From: Favolaschia claudopus
Taxonomy: Eukaryota; Basidiomycota; Agaricomycetes; Agaricales; Mycenaceae
Assembly: GCA_037176885.1 (NCBI GenBank)
Contig: JAWWNJ010000010.1
Location: 62,001 to 126,000, forward strand
Direction: 5' to 3'
Length of the DNA stretch: 64,000 nucleotides
In this document: positions 23,514 through 34,741 of the stretch, piece after piece
Numbering within the stretch: the stretch's first letter is position 1
How the letters are laid out: each line of letters starts with the position of its first letter
Program-made: the position numbers and the translations under genes
The notes under the pieces: model-generated
What the model saw: only the letters and a program-made list of their open reading frames with translations
What the model was told of the DNA's origin: nothing
Database searches by the model: none

Positions 23514-24374
23514 ATGACGACAACATCTCCCGTGAATACCTCTATGGACTACTGGCAGATTGACGTGCTAGGCGATTCGGGCGTCGGCAAGACCAAATTG
23601 GCGTCTCAGGCAAGCTGACTTTGTATTTGTGCTTCCAGGCATTTGAACGACCTAACGGGTGTCAGTTTACACTGGACTGCTGGATGGGTACGTACCGCTA
23701 GCTACCCGTCTCTCACTCCTACCGTTCCTGACTCGTTAAGAAGATGTGTACGACCCCGCTGGCATGGAACCGGATTTTCGAAAGCAGCTCATAGTGGACA
23801 ACCGAATGTGTATCGTGAAAATTATAGACACTTCCTCGGAAAGTGAGACGCTTTATATCCTGCTACTCTTTTCCATCAGCAGTCAACCCCGTATCGACTT
23901 GACTAGAGCAGCATCAAGGTGCTCGGGAACAATTGATCAAGAATGTCCCATTCACATTTTTCTACCAACCGTATTCAACTGACCTACAATGAATACAGAC
24001 AGGGACAAGCCTTCGTTCTGATTTACTCAGTCACCTCCCGTCCATCCTTCGACCACATCGAATCTCTCCATCGAACCGTCGTCCAACTTGCGACCTCCTC
24101 CCGCCCTCCGACCATCATCCTCGTCGGAAACAAGATGGATGCACCGCCCGACACGCGCGAGGTATCGAAGGAGGAGGGAGAGGCACTCGCGCAAAAGCTG
24201 AGATGCAAATTCTTCGAGACGTCGACGAAGACTGCGCGGAATGTGCAGCGGGTGTTTCATATGGCTATTCGTGAGCTTCGTCAACGGCAGGCGGAGGAAG
24301 CGGAACTTGCGGCAAAATCGAATCTGAAAGTCAAGCAAGGGAAGCTGAGGTGGAGGAAGTGTGTTATTATGTAG
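23514..24374 (+). CDS. Ras-family small GTPase with altered switch residues
   Basis: Five exons close in frame to 208 aa: 23514-23609, 23666-23687, 23744-23842, 23907-23944 and 24003-24374. The first intron uses a GC donor (CAG then GCAAGC). The protein has P-loop GDSGVGKT (residues 20-27), a switch-I region YDPAGMEPDF, RKQLIVDNRMC, the G3 box DTSSEK (68-73), REQLIKNGQAF, the G4 box NKMD (128-131), the G5 box ETSTK and the prenylation box CVIM at the end. By alignment with Ras, position 12 is Ser, the switch-I Thr35 is lost (Ala/Gly plus a one-residue insertion), Gly60 is Ser and Gln61 is Glu. Membrane attachment should be normal, but GTP hydrolysis and effector switching are probably not. 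Confidence 0.85.
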
Positions 24375-25354
24375 GGTGCGGGGTTTTCTCTCTCTTTTCT
24401 GTCGAGAATCGTTGTGTTCTCACTCTATCTCCGAGTCAGCGCCTTGAATATCTGGTTATATCGCTGGACGGCTTTTTCAGCTCCTCCGCCGTTTGGATCT
24501 GAGCTCCCATTCAAGCATCCTCAGCAGTCACTATTCGTTGCAGAACACTGGCGACCGGTGCTCAGCCGAGACGTTGGCATCTGACACCAATTTAACGACC
24601 CCCGCATTTTGGCTTGATTTTGGCTATGTTTTCCACGTGTTTTCCGTCCAGTATAAAACACTTGACCCGAGTTAGTGCTCTCTTCCTTTCGCAGTTTCCT
24701 CCGTGTGCAGTCAGTATATTTCATAGTTCTGTTACATCTGCTAGTTTCGTTTACAAAACATAGATGGCATCCACCGCCTCCACCCTATCCACAAACAATC
24801 TCACCATCACGCCCAGCGCCCAGTCACGCCACGATGGCAGCGTCTCCCTCTCCCGCCTCCGACTTGTTTTCAAAATTCTCGGGCTTGATCACGTCAACGT
24901 CATTGATCAAAAGTTGCTCATCTCCTGGTTTACCAGACCCCTCCGCTCTCTGTACATCGACTTGCCCGCTTCCTACGGTCCCGCCAACAAATTTAAAGAC
25001 TGTCAAGATTCGAGATGATTGTGAACTATGTCCGACGGAAACGATACGCTCCGCACGACTCTTCTCAGATCGATTCCTCGTGGTTTTCTCAATTTTTTCG
25101 AGTGTGCTGTGTTGGATTTCCCACCCCCGCGAAGGGTTGACGGTACTGCCATTCCTGTACTCTTCTTCGTTCACGGTCCGTCGTCCTACGCTACTCGTTC
25201 GTTCTTGTTCCGGTCTGAATTCTATCAGTGTCGAAAACATGTTGACGCAAGAGGGTAGAAAGGCATGCAGATCTGTTTCTTCGTACAACGATTATTTACA
25301 GGCACATATTCGCAGGTCAACTTCATCATCCTCCCTCGAAACTGCATCTGACAG
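24375..25354. other. Intergenic with an uncertain ORF behind a TATA box
   Basis: GTATAAAAC at 24651-24659 looks like a core promoter. An 84-aa ORF from 24764 (MASTASTLSTNN) and an overlapping longer frame (24675-25433) follow. Neither resembles a known family, and both strands are open here, so I do not call a gene with confidence. Confidence 0.3.
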
Positions 25355-26487
25355 CTACTCCCGCATACTATCAAGTTTGGTCACCACATTCGCTATAAAC
25401 CAGTACCCGCACTTCTTCAAGTCCAATTGTTGACGACCTTCAGCTGCGCCCGCGAAGTAGCGCTGAGTAGCCGGATCGGACATCATCTGGAACAGCATTC
25501 AGTGGGCGAGTAATATTAAGGGAATAAAATGCAGCGGTACCTGTTTTGCTGCATCCAAATCCTACATATCTGCAACTCAGTCACTGACGATGAATTCACA
25601 GCTTGGGTTTCCTACCTTGAGCGTAGCACAGTAGAGCGCAGGTCGACTCTCCGTCGAGTAACCAAAATCTCGGACGTCTTGATCAAGTATGTCGGTAGAT
25701 TGCCACTTCGAACGACCAGTTAGTATTAAGATCACGCTTTTCGCATTGAGGAAACTGCTCTACCATTTCCAACCTGGCGAAGTGTTTCTGGATGGTTGGA
25801 AGTAGCATGAAACCGCGCATGAAGTCGTCAAATTCGCGGATATGATTGGGGCTGGTCTCCAGTTCGAGGGGTGGGTCATAAACAAACACCATCTGAAGAC
25901 CGTTGTCGGGAGCCGGACAGTCTATCTTGCGGACTTTGCTATAGGCGAAAAAGGAGGACTGGTTTCCGAAATCTTTTCCCTTCTGAAACTTTTTGCGAAG
26001 TTCGGGCGATGCCAGTACCTAGTACAGACAGCTTGAATGTTAGTGTATTACCATCTCGTGCGGGTGTTGCTCACCTTCCCAATGTTTTCCGGAGTCTGAT
26101 CATGCGGCGCGTGAAGGCGTTAATTGAGGATATTCTCTGACCCCACCGACATAATTCTATGCCATACCTGGGCCTCAATCACGACGAAGACCGCTGGGGC
26201 TCGAGGTTCGAGCCCAAACGCGGAGTATGTTTATCTCCCTTGTCGGTCTGGAACATCTACTTATCGCACACGGGTATCTATGAGTGAATCCACTTGCAAG
26301 AGCGTCACCAATCGACCCTCACCATATGCACCTTGAGACAGTTTTCCTGGACGACGGGAAGGAGGTTCACACAGTCGTCGACGATAGATTCCATCAAGCG
26401 CTCGAACTCGGGGACGGAGGCGAAGGCCGGGGCTCTATGAATGCCCAAGGCGTAAAAGACGTCCGATGCGCTTTCGAGGGTTGTCAT
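25355..26487 (-). CDS. Unrecognised multi-exon protein
   Basis: The start at 26487 opens a 55-codon exon (26487-26323, MTTLESASDVFYALGIHRAP) with a GTGAGG donor. Further exon-like segments follow on the same strand: an APAVFVVIEAQVWHR stretch near 26200-26150, then LASPELRKKFQKGKDFG to FMLLPTIQKHFARLE (about 26015-25765), then VRDFGYSTESRPALYCATLK (about 25680-25615), and finally MMSDPATQRYFAGAAEGR to a stop at 25355. Codon use and splice-like borders support a real gene. The second segment lacks a clean acceptor, so it may be mis-modelled or decaying. I cannot name a family. Confidence 0.45.
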
Positions 26488-27845
26488 AGTATGAGGGGAA
26501 GCTTCTTGCTGTTTATTGCTCGTAGGACGCTATTAAGTATATGGTGGACTGCGTTGCGCCAAATTTCACAAGCCGAGATGATATCAGCTGGTCAAGTCAA
26601 AATTACCGCGCGGGAATCTCGGTCCTCGAGATACGGATGCACAGATTCCAAGAGGGAACTGGAATATGGCTCCATGCCTCAGTTGTGAGATTAAGTAGCT
26701 TTTGAGGACTTCAGTGCAAATTCTGAGAATTTACACGCCATCCTCAGTCTGATTCCCATCAAATATGAGAATTCAACCAGATTACTGCTTGTTACTTAGG
26801 GAATTCAATCATTGTCCCTTTCCTTGCAGTTGATCCATATCACGAGTGATGACTCGGATGAAGAGGGATGAATGTTGAGTTATAACGCGGGAAGTTCGGG
26901 TAGTAATAACATCCGAGTCAATCGACTTGCGCGGCGGGATATCTATACATCGATGTTGGCGAGACTCAGACTCGCATGACTAAATCTTGAGCCCAAAGGG
27001 CGATCTTTTGATACACATAAACCAAGCTGTAAAATTACTGCACTGAATCCCAAGATTCCCAACGTACAGAACAAAAAATGGACTCGCACACTGAACGCGT
27101 TGCTAGCATCCCGCAGCCGGGGTTACTCGCCCTGCCGCACCTGGACCGTTGGTCGAAGGTCTACAGTACATCAGCTCAACAGCTTCTAAATGAGATGTGA
27201 TACCATGCCAGAGATCAACGAGTAATACTTTCGGGACGTTTTTGAACCGTTGGTTGAAAATATTCGAACTAACGGCCGATAACTCCGATTACGGCACCAC
27301 GTGTACATTCGGAATGATTCGGCGATCAGATCGAATATCGTCCTTGACCCGTCCCCTCATGGTCCTTTGTCGTGCTCAAGTTTCCGCCGTCCGGAGAGTA
27401 GTAATCAGAACTTGCTGGCTCAATGCTACTGGGAGAGACCTACATTATACAGGGTGGCTGTTCTTTGAATCTACAGGTCAATTCCGACTCGGAGTCAAGG
27501 TCAACTTCGCGAATCGTCGACGTGGACGCGACGAGACAAAGACGAGACAAGGTCTGTGGTACAGTAAAAACAACACATATGCAGTACCTGCAGAAATAAG
27601 CTACTGTTAGTGGGAAAATTGGGACCCTGACTCGGCACCGCATCTGCAAGGATTCAAGGAAATCAAATATCATTCGCCGCATTGACCAGCTTCAGATTCG
27701 ATGTGTCAAGTCACCCTGACGCTCTGCAGGGATTACCTGGACGGGTGGATGTGCAAGCACGCTGCGTATCTCTCAGACTGCGAGAGTCAGACATGCAATA
27801 TCTGAATTACAACTCGTCTAGCGTACACCCTGAACCCGCTGTCAG
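26488..27845. other. Intergenic, no gene recognised
   Basis: Only short ORFs (the longest is 137 aa at 27197-27610, without motifs). Confidence 0.5.
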
Positions 27846-28463
27846 CTAAACTCCTCCTCCACTTCGAGGCTCGATGAATGGGTCCGACACCCTGGTGTTG
27901 GCGGACGAAGTCTGGTGCTAGTCGCAAAACTCAGTAAGCACACCCCACCCAACTATTCAAAGGAACGAAGCTCATGCTCACCTCCCGCAGCTTTGCAAGG
28001 TATATCTTCAGCACCTCGGCGTAATTGTCAAACCCAAGACTGTTCATCGCGTACAAGATATCTTCCCCTCCTATTGTCTTGCGTTTCTCCACCAACGAGC
28101 GCTCGGCGGCTTCCGATGTGATGAAAGAGATGAACTCGGATACGCATTCCTGAACGCATTCTTTGGCGTCTTTCCCGATCTTGGTGCTTGGTGGTACTGC
28201 AGCCTTCATTATACGCGAGACGTTCGCGATCTGTTGTCCCGTCAGTGGATGGGGTACGTAGAAAGACTTCACTTCTAGCGAGAGCGCGCATTGCGCAGCT
28301 CGACAGCGAAACGAAAACGCACGGGGAGGAATCGGTCTTGCTCGCGATATTCACCGATGTCGTTCTCGCTTATTGGTGACTGATCCGCCGCAGACGACTG
28401 GCTCGCGTGCGGGTCGCCTGAGCGCTGTTGCGGAAGGATCTGCATGCGCTGAGGCTCGGTCAT
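27846..28463 (-). CDS. HAP3: CCAAT-binding factor subunit, HAP3 / NF-YB family
   Basis: Three exons close to 153 aa: 28463-28323, 28230-27982 and 27917-27846, with introns of 92 and 64 bp. The first exon ends in [10 protein letters not shown] and the second starts [13 protein letters not shown], so the intron splits the [17 protein letters not shown]-binding/histone-fold signature. The rest of the fold follows ([53 protein letters not shown]). It should dimerise with an NF-YC/HAP5 partner and bind CCAAT boxes with NF-YA/HAP2. Differences from the usual sequence (VPPSTKI for LPxNAKI, ILYAM for LLWAM, a short tail) suggest either a divergent single copy or a paralogue. Confidence 0.9.
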
Positions 28464-29626
28464 TGGTCGTCCTGGCGGGAAAAAGCTTTCTGAGGTCGTG
28501 CGGAAGGTGGTAAAGAATCCTGGGGACCAGTGTAGGAAAGACAAAGATGAAGACTCTATGCGAGATGGGAAACGATGATGAAAGAGCTTCAGTGTGTGAG
28601 AATCAGGTGGGAATCAAGCGAGTCATGCCGTGGCTGCGAACCTTAACAAAAGCAGGTTGACAGGAGATTCAGACTTCCACACGGTTGTGGGCAGTGGCTC
28701 ATCAATTGGTAAGAGAACCCGTCTTGTTCAACCATACTCATACCGAACTTGAATCGGGGTTTTATGCTGGAAATCAGTGCGATATCCAGAATTCGGCCCG
28801 AAATTCTGCATGTGCCATGTCGTAGTTTGCGAGGCCAATCACATGGCCCTACTGGTCCGATGATACGCATTGCATTAAAACGCTCACCGGATAGGTTGAA
28901 GGAAGTCGGAGCCGGCGCTTCTTTCCCATGGACCGTGTTGTCATCTGCGCCGCGGCACAAGATACCTCGGTGAAGTGAAAGGTTTGTTGGTCGGGAGTAT
29001 ACGATAAAATGTCGGCTGTTCGTCTACTGATGTTCTTGCAACATTCTGGAGGCGATGGCCGTATGAGTTGCCATTGATATTGTATTTGAGCCGCCGTTGC
29101 TCAGAGAACTGCAGGAGAAATACGGGTCAGATCCCACGGGAAGGTGTCCTACATTCGAGGAGTCGCACCTTGTCCCTCGCGAGTTGCCGGCGAACACTGA
29201 GCAGAAATGAGAGCGAACGAGACGTTTGTGTTATACTGACTGCTGTGTGAAACAAGTCAGATTTGATTCGTAGCAAGTTGAACTTCACAAAAATCGAACT
29301 TGAAGTTTTGCCGTGGGTTTTGGAATCGGCATTCAGAAGGCCGAAAAGCCCGAACCGCAAAAGAAGCGGTCGCCGGAACAATCCGAAGCAGATAAGATAA
29401 CCTCAACTTGCCCTCACCTGTTGAAAGTTGGATTTTCCGATAGTGGTGAGTCCCCGTTGATTCGGTGGTAAGTACCGTGACAAAAGAAAACAATGCAATT
29501 ATTTTATCAACAAAAGAAGTCGACGACTCAAGAGAGTTTCCATGTTGAAATGATTCCGATTCTACCTAACCGCATGTTCCTTTGGTTCCCCGTCCTATGA
29601 AAAATGAGCCTATACTGTGGTGAGAA
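28464..29626. other. Intergenic, no gene recognised
   Basis: It contains the promoter side of the HAP3-like gene and the 3' side of the DUF6534 gene. A 105-aa minus-strand ORF (28643-28960) has no recognisable features. Confidence 0.5.
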
Positions 29627-31100
29627 TCATCCAACACATACCCGATGGATAAATTTCATCTCCACCGGAGCATCGGTGTCTGAGCGTGTAAAAACGTGCC
29701 GAGAAATTGATACAACCGCTTCATCGTCACTGCCGCGGATAGTGGCCGACCCACCGGTAGTCGTGGTGTCGCGCGAATAACCCATGCTTGAGACGATATT
29801 GACGTCGGATGTGTATGTAGAGCGGCCCCCTACAATTTGGAAGCGCGCGTTCAGGACAACGAGCATGGTGTTGGCGTATAGAAAAGGGATCACGTTGGCC
29901 GGCGTTGAGTACTTAGTAACTTTTGCTGGGGAAGCCAAAGAAAAGAATGAGTGTTAAAAGCGCGACCAGGGCTGCATTGACGAGGAATTGGTCGGGCAAT
30001 CCATCGCTGGATGATCAATTGACAATACCTGTTAGTGACCCCGTTTCTATGGTCAATCGAACCAGTTTAGAAACCAACGCCTTCGTGCGGCGAAATCCAG
30101 CATCGTTAGTTGTCAACTGGATGGATGCAGGGTGAGGTCAATGATGATCATAAGGAAAGAAGGACTCACATAGTAGGTCATGCATCCCGCTATGACAATG
30201 TCGATGAGGGCAGAGCCCCCCAACCATATCTACAGCGGTAAAATCAGATCTCAATGTGGTTCGAGGGTCACTGAACCCTTACACCCCCGAGTATTGAGAT
30301 TTTTCGACTGGTGAGCTGCGAAATATTTCCCGCTGAGAGCCCATAAATCACAATTCCGCCGGCCAGTGTTGTGAGGTTACCTTTCAAGACGAACGCAACC
30401 GTTGCTAATCCGCAGCCGTTTGCAATGACAGATGCCTGAGGAAATTCAAGGAATTAGGTATAAATGCTGAAGATAAAGACAGAGTTCCACGGACGGCCAC
30501 AATTGCTCCGGGGATAGACCACGACTGAGATAACAGGCGCAGACGATACGCATAGAATGATTGAACAATGAGAGAGACTGTGATGTCCATAAAGGCGCGC
30601 AACCCAGTGATGGTCAATGTTCCGTACCTAGAGCGGGGATGATATCGCTCCAAATGGACGACACGTCGGAGTCTGTCAGGGCGGCAATGTCGCCAAATCC
30701 AAAGCCAAAAGTCTTGAACGCGGAGATGGTGACCAAGATTATTTCCACGAGGTGAATCGCGTAAATGAGATAAACGAGTGCTTTCGTCCAAAGCCGGTCG
30801 TTTGGGAATGCCTGGCAGTAGAGGTCTAGCACGAATCAGATAAGATAGGATGCTTCGAGGAGAGCAGATCAGGAGCACTAACACAGCTGTACAGTAAGAG
30901 TAGAGAACAACGACCATTCGGCGAGATATGTGATGAGCTGCATAGCATACATTGAGCATCTCATCCCGGCAGAAATTTCAAAGAAATTACCTCGGGGCCA
31001 GATCTGAGGGATTCGTGAATAAGTGCGGAAGCAGAGGTGCCCAGCCGATCGTCACATACAGCTGAACGACGTCAAATCCAGGCGGGAATGGGGAAGTCAT
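29627..31100 (-). CDS. DUF6534-domain seven-helix-like membrane protein (possible frameshift)
   Basis: The start is at 31100. The first exons join in phase: 31100-31060, a 13-nt exon 31003-30991, 30937-30883, 30825-30628 and 30577-30495. Later exons run to a stop at 29627. The sequence follows the basidiomycete DUF6534 pattern: GPELITYLAEW, LYCQAFPNDRLWTKALVY, ILVTISAFKTFGFGFGD, VQSFYAYRLRLLSQSW and IPG, then FRRTKALVSKLVRLTI and the end block LYANTMLVVLNAR. Between LTLILF and ASPAKVTKYSTP (near 29940) the frame shifts by one base in a T-rich run, so the copy may be a pseudogene or the base may be an error. The function of the family is unknown. Confidence 0.75.
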
Positions 31101-32265
31101 GTTGTTGGGGGTTAGAGGGAAACTTCGTCTGTGCCTCGGATATATATGAGCGCGAGGTGAGACATGAGAACACGGGCCATAGGGTTACCCGTGTGTCTCG
31201 GTTTCAAAAATTGATACGACTGACCGTAATGGACAACTGCTCCACCACCGGGCAAAAATCATGGTACAAAAGGAACTTGAGATACGAACGAAGGCTGTTG
31301 GAGAAGATCGTGAACAGTGCGCCTCGATCATTAGAACCAAACTTGAATGCCTTTCGCGATTCTAATTGGGCAGCTAAAAGAATGAGCTGTTTCAGCGAGC
31401 TAGTTTTGGGAATACGGCACGAGATGTAATCAAGCAATACCTTTCGATGGAAGCGCTAAGATAATGGCAGCTGGAAGGATCTCATCATCTCCACTGCTGT
31501 ATAATTAGTTCTTTCTTTCTTTCTTCGTTCTTCAAAAACAGTATCTTGGTATCTTGGCAGACCAGGCGAACGTACAATTCAATTAATTGCGGGCGACGGC
31601 CGCACAAAGAAGCATGAGTTCAGTCCTTTTCAGTGTTGGGTAACTAAATTACTGAATGGATTGTGCATCGATTTGGGGGGTCGGGGATCGTGCGACGACA
31701 CTCCACTGATCAAGTTTGCTTCGGGAAGGCACCCGCACGCCAGCGCACGTTCCCGTCCTGAACAAAATGATCTGCATAGCTTGAGCCAAGCTTGACTCTG
31801 CTTGAGCCTTGCCAAGTTGCGGGGCTTGCAGTATCGATTGGATCGATCATCGAGGGCGTCCGCGATGAGTAGGGAAATGAAGACTGCGGACTCCGGAAGA
31901 GATCGTTCGACGAAGCCAGACGTGAGACAGCTGGGTTAGCAAAGTGAATCCGAGCAGCGAGCAGCGATGTGGTGGCAGATGAGTCGAGACTCTATGACAG
32001 GTGGATGACAGGACACCGCCACACATCATCGGAACACAACTGGAAGAATCGAATTCGACCGTCTTTTTGGTCAATTTTCCGTCTTGAGAGGCAAAGAGTC
32101 ATTTATTGCTGCAATGTAAGCAGGGACAGTGAAGAAGTGAATGGAAATGATATGAAGAATGCTAGTGGATACAACATTTGTACATGCGTGCGTCAGGATT
32201 GTCGTGAAATCGGCGTTTTTGAACTCCCAGAGTCAGCCTGAGGATTGTAGAAAATGAGGCGAATG
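31101..32265. other. Intergenic, no gene recognised
   Basis: A TTCTTTCTTTCTTTC microsatellite is at 31510-31526. I looked here for short CaaX-ending pheromone-precursor ORFs next to the receptor gene and saw none. Confidence 0.5.
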
Positions 32266-34014
32266 CTACAGTTGGAGTGAAGAAGCGAGAATCTGAGCAG
32301 GCGGAGGCACTTCGATATCTGATGCAGAATGTATATAGCTTGAAAGCTCCTCATCGACGTCTTCCTCGTCCCCAGCGTACGGATGCGCGACGCTCGACGG
32401 CGAGGCGGGGTACGCCTCGGCGTGCCATCCCACATGGGAGGGAAGCGTGTAGCTACTCCCGCTCGACGTCGAGGAGGCGAAAGAGGTCGCGGACGCGGGT
32501 GTGAGTACGAATGAGGCGGGTGAGGGGGGCGGAGGAGTGCCGGAATTGAGATCTGCATGCTCGTGCGCCAACGCGTCTGCGGAGTAGATCGGAGAAATGA
32601 TGATGATATCGGAGTTGGTCTGAACGTCGTGAGGCTTTGCGTGGGGATCGAGATGCTCGACGAAGCGAGATGAATCAGAGGCGTAGGAGGTCGTGGAGGT
32701 GAATGACCGAACGCGGCTCATATCCGCGCCAAATGAGCCCACGGTCAGAGAGCCAGAGGACGACGTGTAGGCCGGTGGTGAGATATCCTGGGTGTTTATC
32801 GTCGGCGCCAAAGGTTTCGTAAAACCAACACCGGCTCCTAGCGCAAATTTTTCCTTCGACGCAGAGGAGGATGGTTTTTCCTGGGGACTGGCTGACTTCC
32901 CGCCGCCGAGTCGAGGGAGTCGTAGAAAATTGCAAGCGGAGCTCAGAGCAAGACGATAATTCGTTCGAGCCTCGACAGCAACGCCGAAGAACACGAAGAA
33001 TAAGATGGCGGGAACGGGTACAGTCCAGCGCGTGAATTCGAGCGCAACTCGCAGACGCGGGTCGGAACGCCAAACAAGTGCAGGGATCGAGTCTATGTGG
33101 GAGAAGTTGGAGTGGGTGATAGACAGGGAGCGCCAGGGATGAATTGGAGTGGAAGTCGCGGTGGAGTATATGGTGAAGATTCCGAGAGAAAGCGTGAGGA
33201 GCGTCGAAAGCGTAGCGAGAGTCAGCATGCGGAGGTAGCGGGAGAGCGTGATTAGGTGCGTCATGGAAGCGAGGGAGTCAGAGAGCGTGGCACGACGTGT
33301 GAGGAAGGAATGGAGAGTGAGAGCGCCATAGGCGGTGGAGATGAGGGAGATGAGAGGTGGCCAGATCGTCGATAGGAAATACAGAGGGATGGAGTTGTAG
33401 AGCGCGGGGTAGCAGCCTATTTGCTCGTAAATGTCGAAACGATGCGCCTGCACGATAAATTCTACGGATACCGTTAGCAGGAAATATTGACATAGAGGCA
33501 AATGGACGCACGTAGGGCGATATAAACAAGAGGGAAGAATACACATAACAGGCCGTCTATGAAGACCGAGCGTCGCAGCTTGGGAAGCCGTTAGCTGCAT
33601 TGAAGATGAAGCAAAAGTCATTTCGTGCGCACCTCAGCTTTGCTAGAGGAAAGACTCCCGTTCGTAGACGCGATTTGATACAAGCGGCGGTTTATACAAA
33701 GAGTGGCGGCTGGGATACCCACAGAAACGCCCATCATAATGCGCATAGCTATCGTCTCATTAGCAAAAGCAACGTCGAATGAAACAAAGAAAGATCGACG
33801 AACAGATGTCGCACCACACCGGGGCCCGAAGAATACTATCCTCCTTCCAGACGACCGAGTTAACGAACTGGTTAAGACATGCAATAGCGCTCCACATGAT
33901 ATAGAAACAAATGCCAGGGATCCGGGTCTGGAAGTGCCATGGGAGAGGGAGAAGAACGAGGATGAAGCCAAGGAATGAAAAGATTGAGAAAAGTGGATAC
34001 AGTGCGTCGAGCAT
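32266..34014 (-). CDS. STE3-type pheromone receptor (seven-helix GPCR)
   Basis: Four exons close to 529 aa: 34014-33804, 33748-33633, 33578-33512 and 33461-32266. The N-terminus (MLDALYPLFSIFSFLGFILV) and first loops (WHFQTRIPGIC, LNQFVNSVVW, PVWCDIS) match basidiomycete B-mating-type receptors. So do MRIMMGVSVGIPAATLCINR, RRSVFIDGLLCVFFPL, FIVQAHRFDIYEQIGCYPAL, SRYLRM and FTRWTVPVPAILFFVFFG. A cytoplasmic tail of about 250 residues rich in Ser/Pro follows and probably carries desensitisation sites. The receptor would bind a farnesylated peptide pheromone and signal through a heterotrimeric G protein. No adjacent pheromone gene is evident, so it could be a non-mating-type paralogue, which is common in Agaricomycetes. 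Confidence 0.9.
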
Positions 34015-34741
34015 GGTCGTGAGTGGTCAGAAAAGAGCGTGAGTAGGAGGGACAGAAGAAACGGAAGGGTATTGTCGGTGGCCATAATTATAAGGTAGCG
34101 TAGCCGAAGAACAAAAGCAAAGCGCTAGAGCAGACAATGTGGTGCGTTGTCACGCAGACAATGAAATGTCACAGACTGTCACGCGGATCACGGCGAGTGA
34201 TTGCTGATTGATGGCGTTACTGGCTTTCTTCCCGCCATCATCAACCATTTCAGCGTTTGACGCTTCCCTCAAGCTCTCTGCGCCTGGGTATAGAGAGCAC
34301 GGGAAGGCATGTGCTCGAAAGACCTTCTGCGTACTTTGCTCACCGAAAATGCTATCAATGTCGTATGTTGCAAGTCGGGTCAAGGACCAAGGTGCCACGT
34401 CGGATTCATTCGTGGTCTCAACCTCTTGCGGGCTATTGAAACCCGTCAAAACTAACTTCTTGGTCTATCTAATTGCTTGGTACCGGTTCTGTCACTGGGG
34501 GATCCCAGGCAACGAATCATTCGAACACTTCGACGCCTTCCTTGAAAATGATATGGATTCAGGGAGTCCGGGTGCGCTCTTGTCTTTCACCCTACACTTT
34601 ACGCTCTAATTACTGATTTTTTACCCTCTAGACTTGCCGCTCCGCCTACATTACATTCCAGAAAAGGATTTTCTGCGTCGGATCCCGGCGCCGCACAGTC
34701 ACGTCAATCGCCATCTACTTACACACCGAGTATCCGAGTCC
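34015..34741. other. Intergenic, no gene recognised
   Basis: It lies between the STE3 start and the aldolase stop. A 133-aa plus-strand ORF (34208-34609) has no recognisable motif. Confidence 0.5.

Noticed and set aside
24675..25433. 252-aa plus-strand ORF
   Set aside because: Ser/Pro-rich composition, an equally long open frame on the other strand, overlap with the 3' end of the minus-strand gene at 25355, and no family resemblance.
32277..32504. Arg-rich ORF opposite the STE3 tail
   Set aside because: Shadow of the Ser/Pro-rich receptor tail on the other strand.
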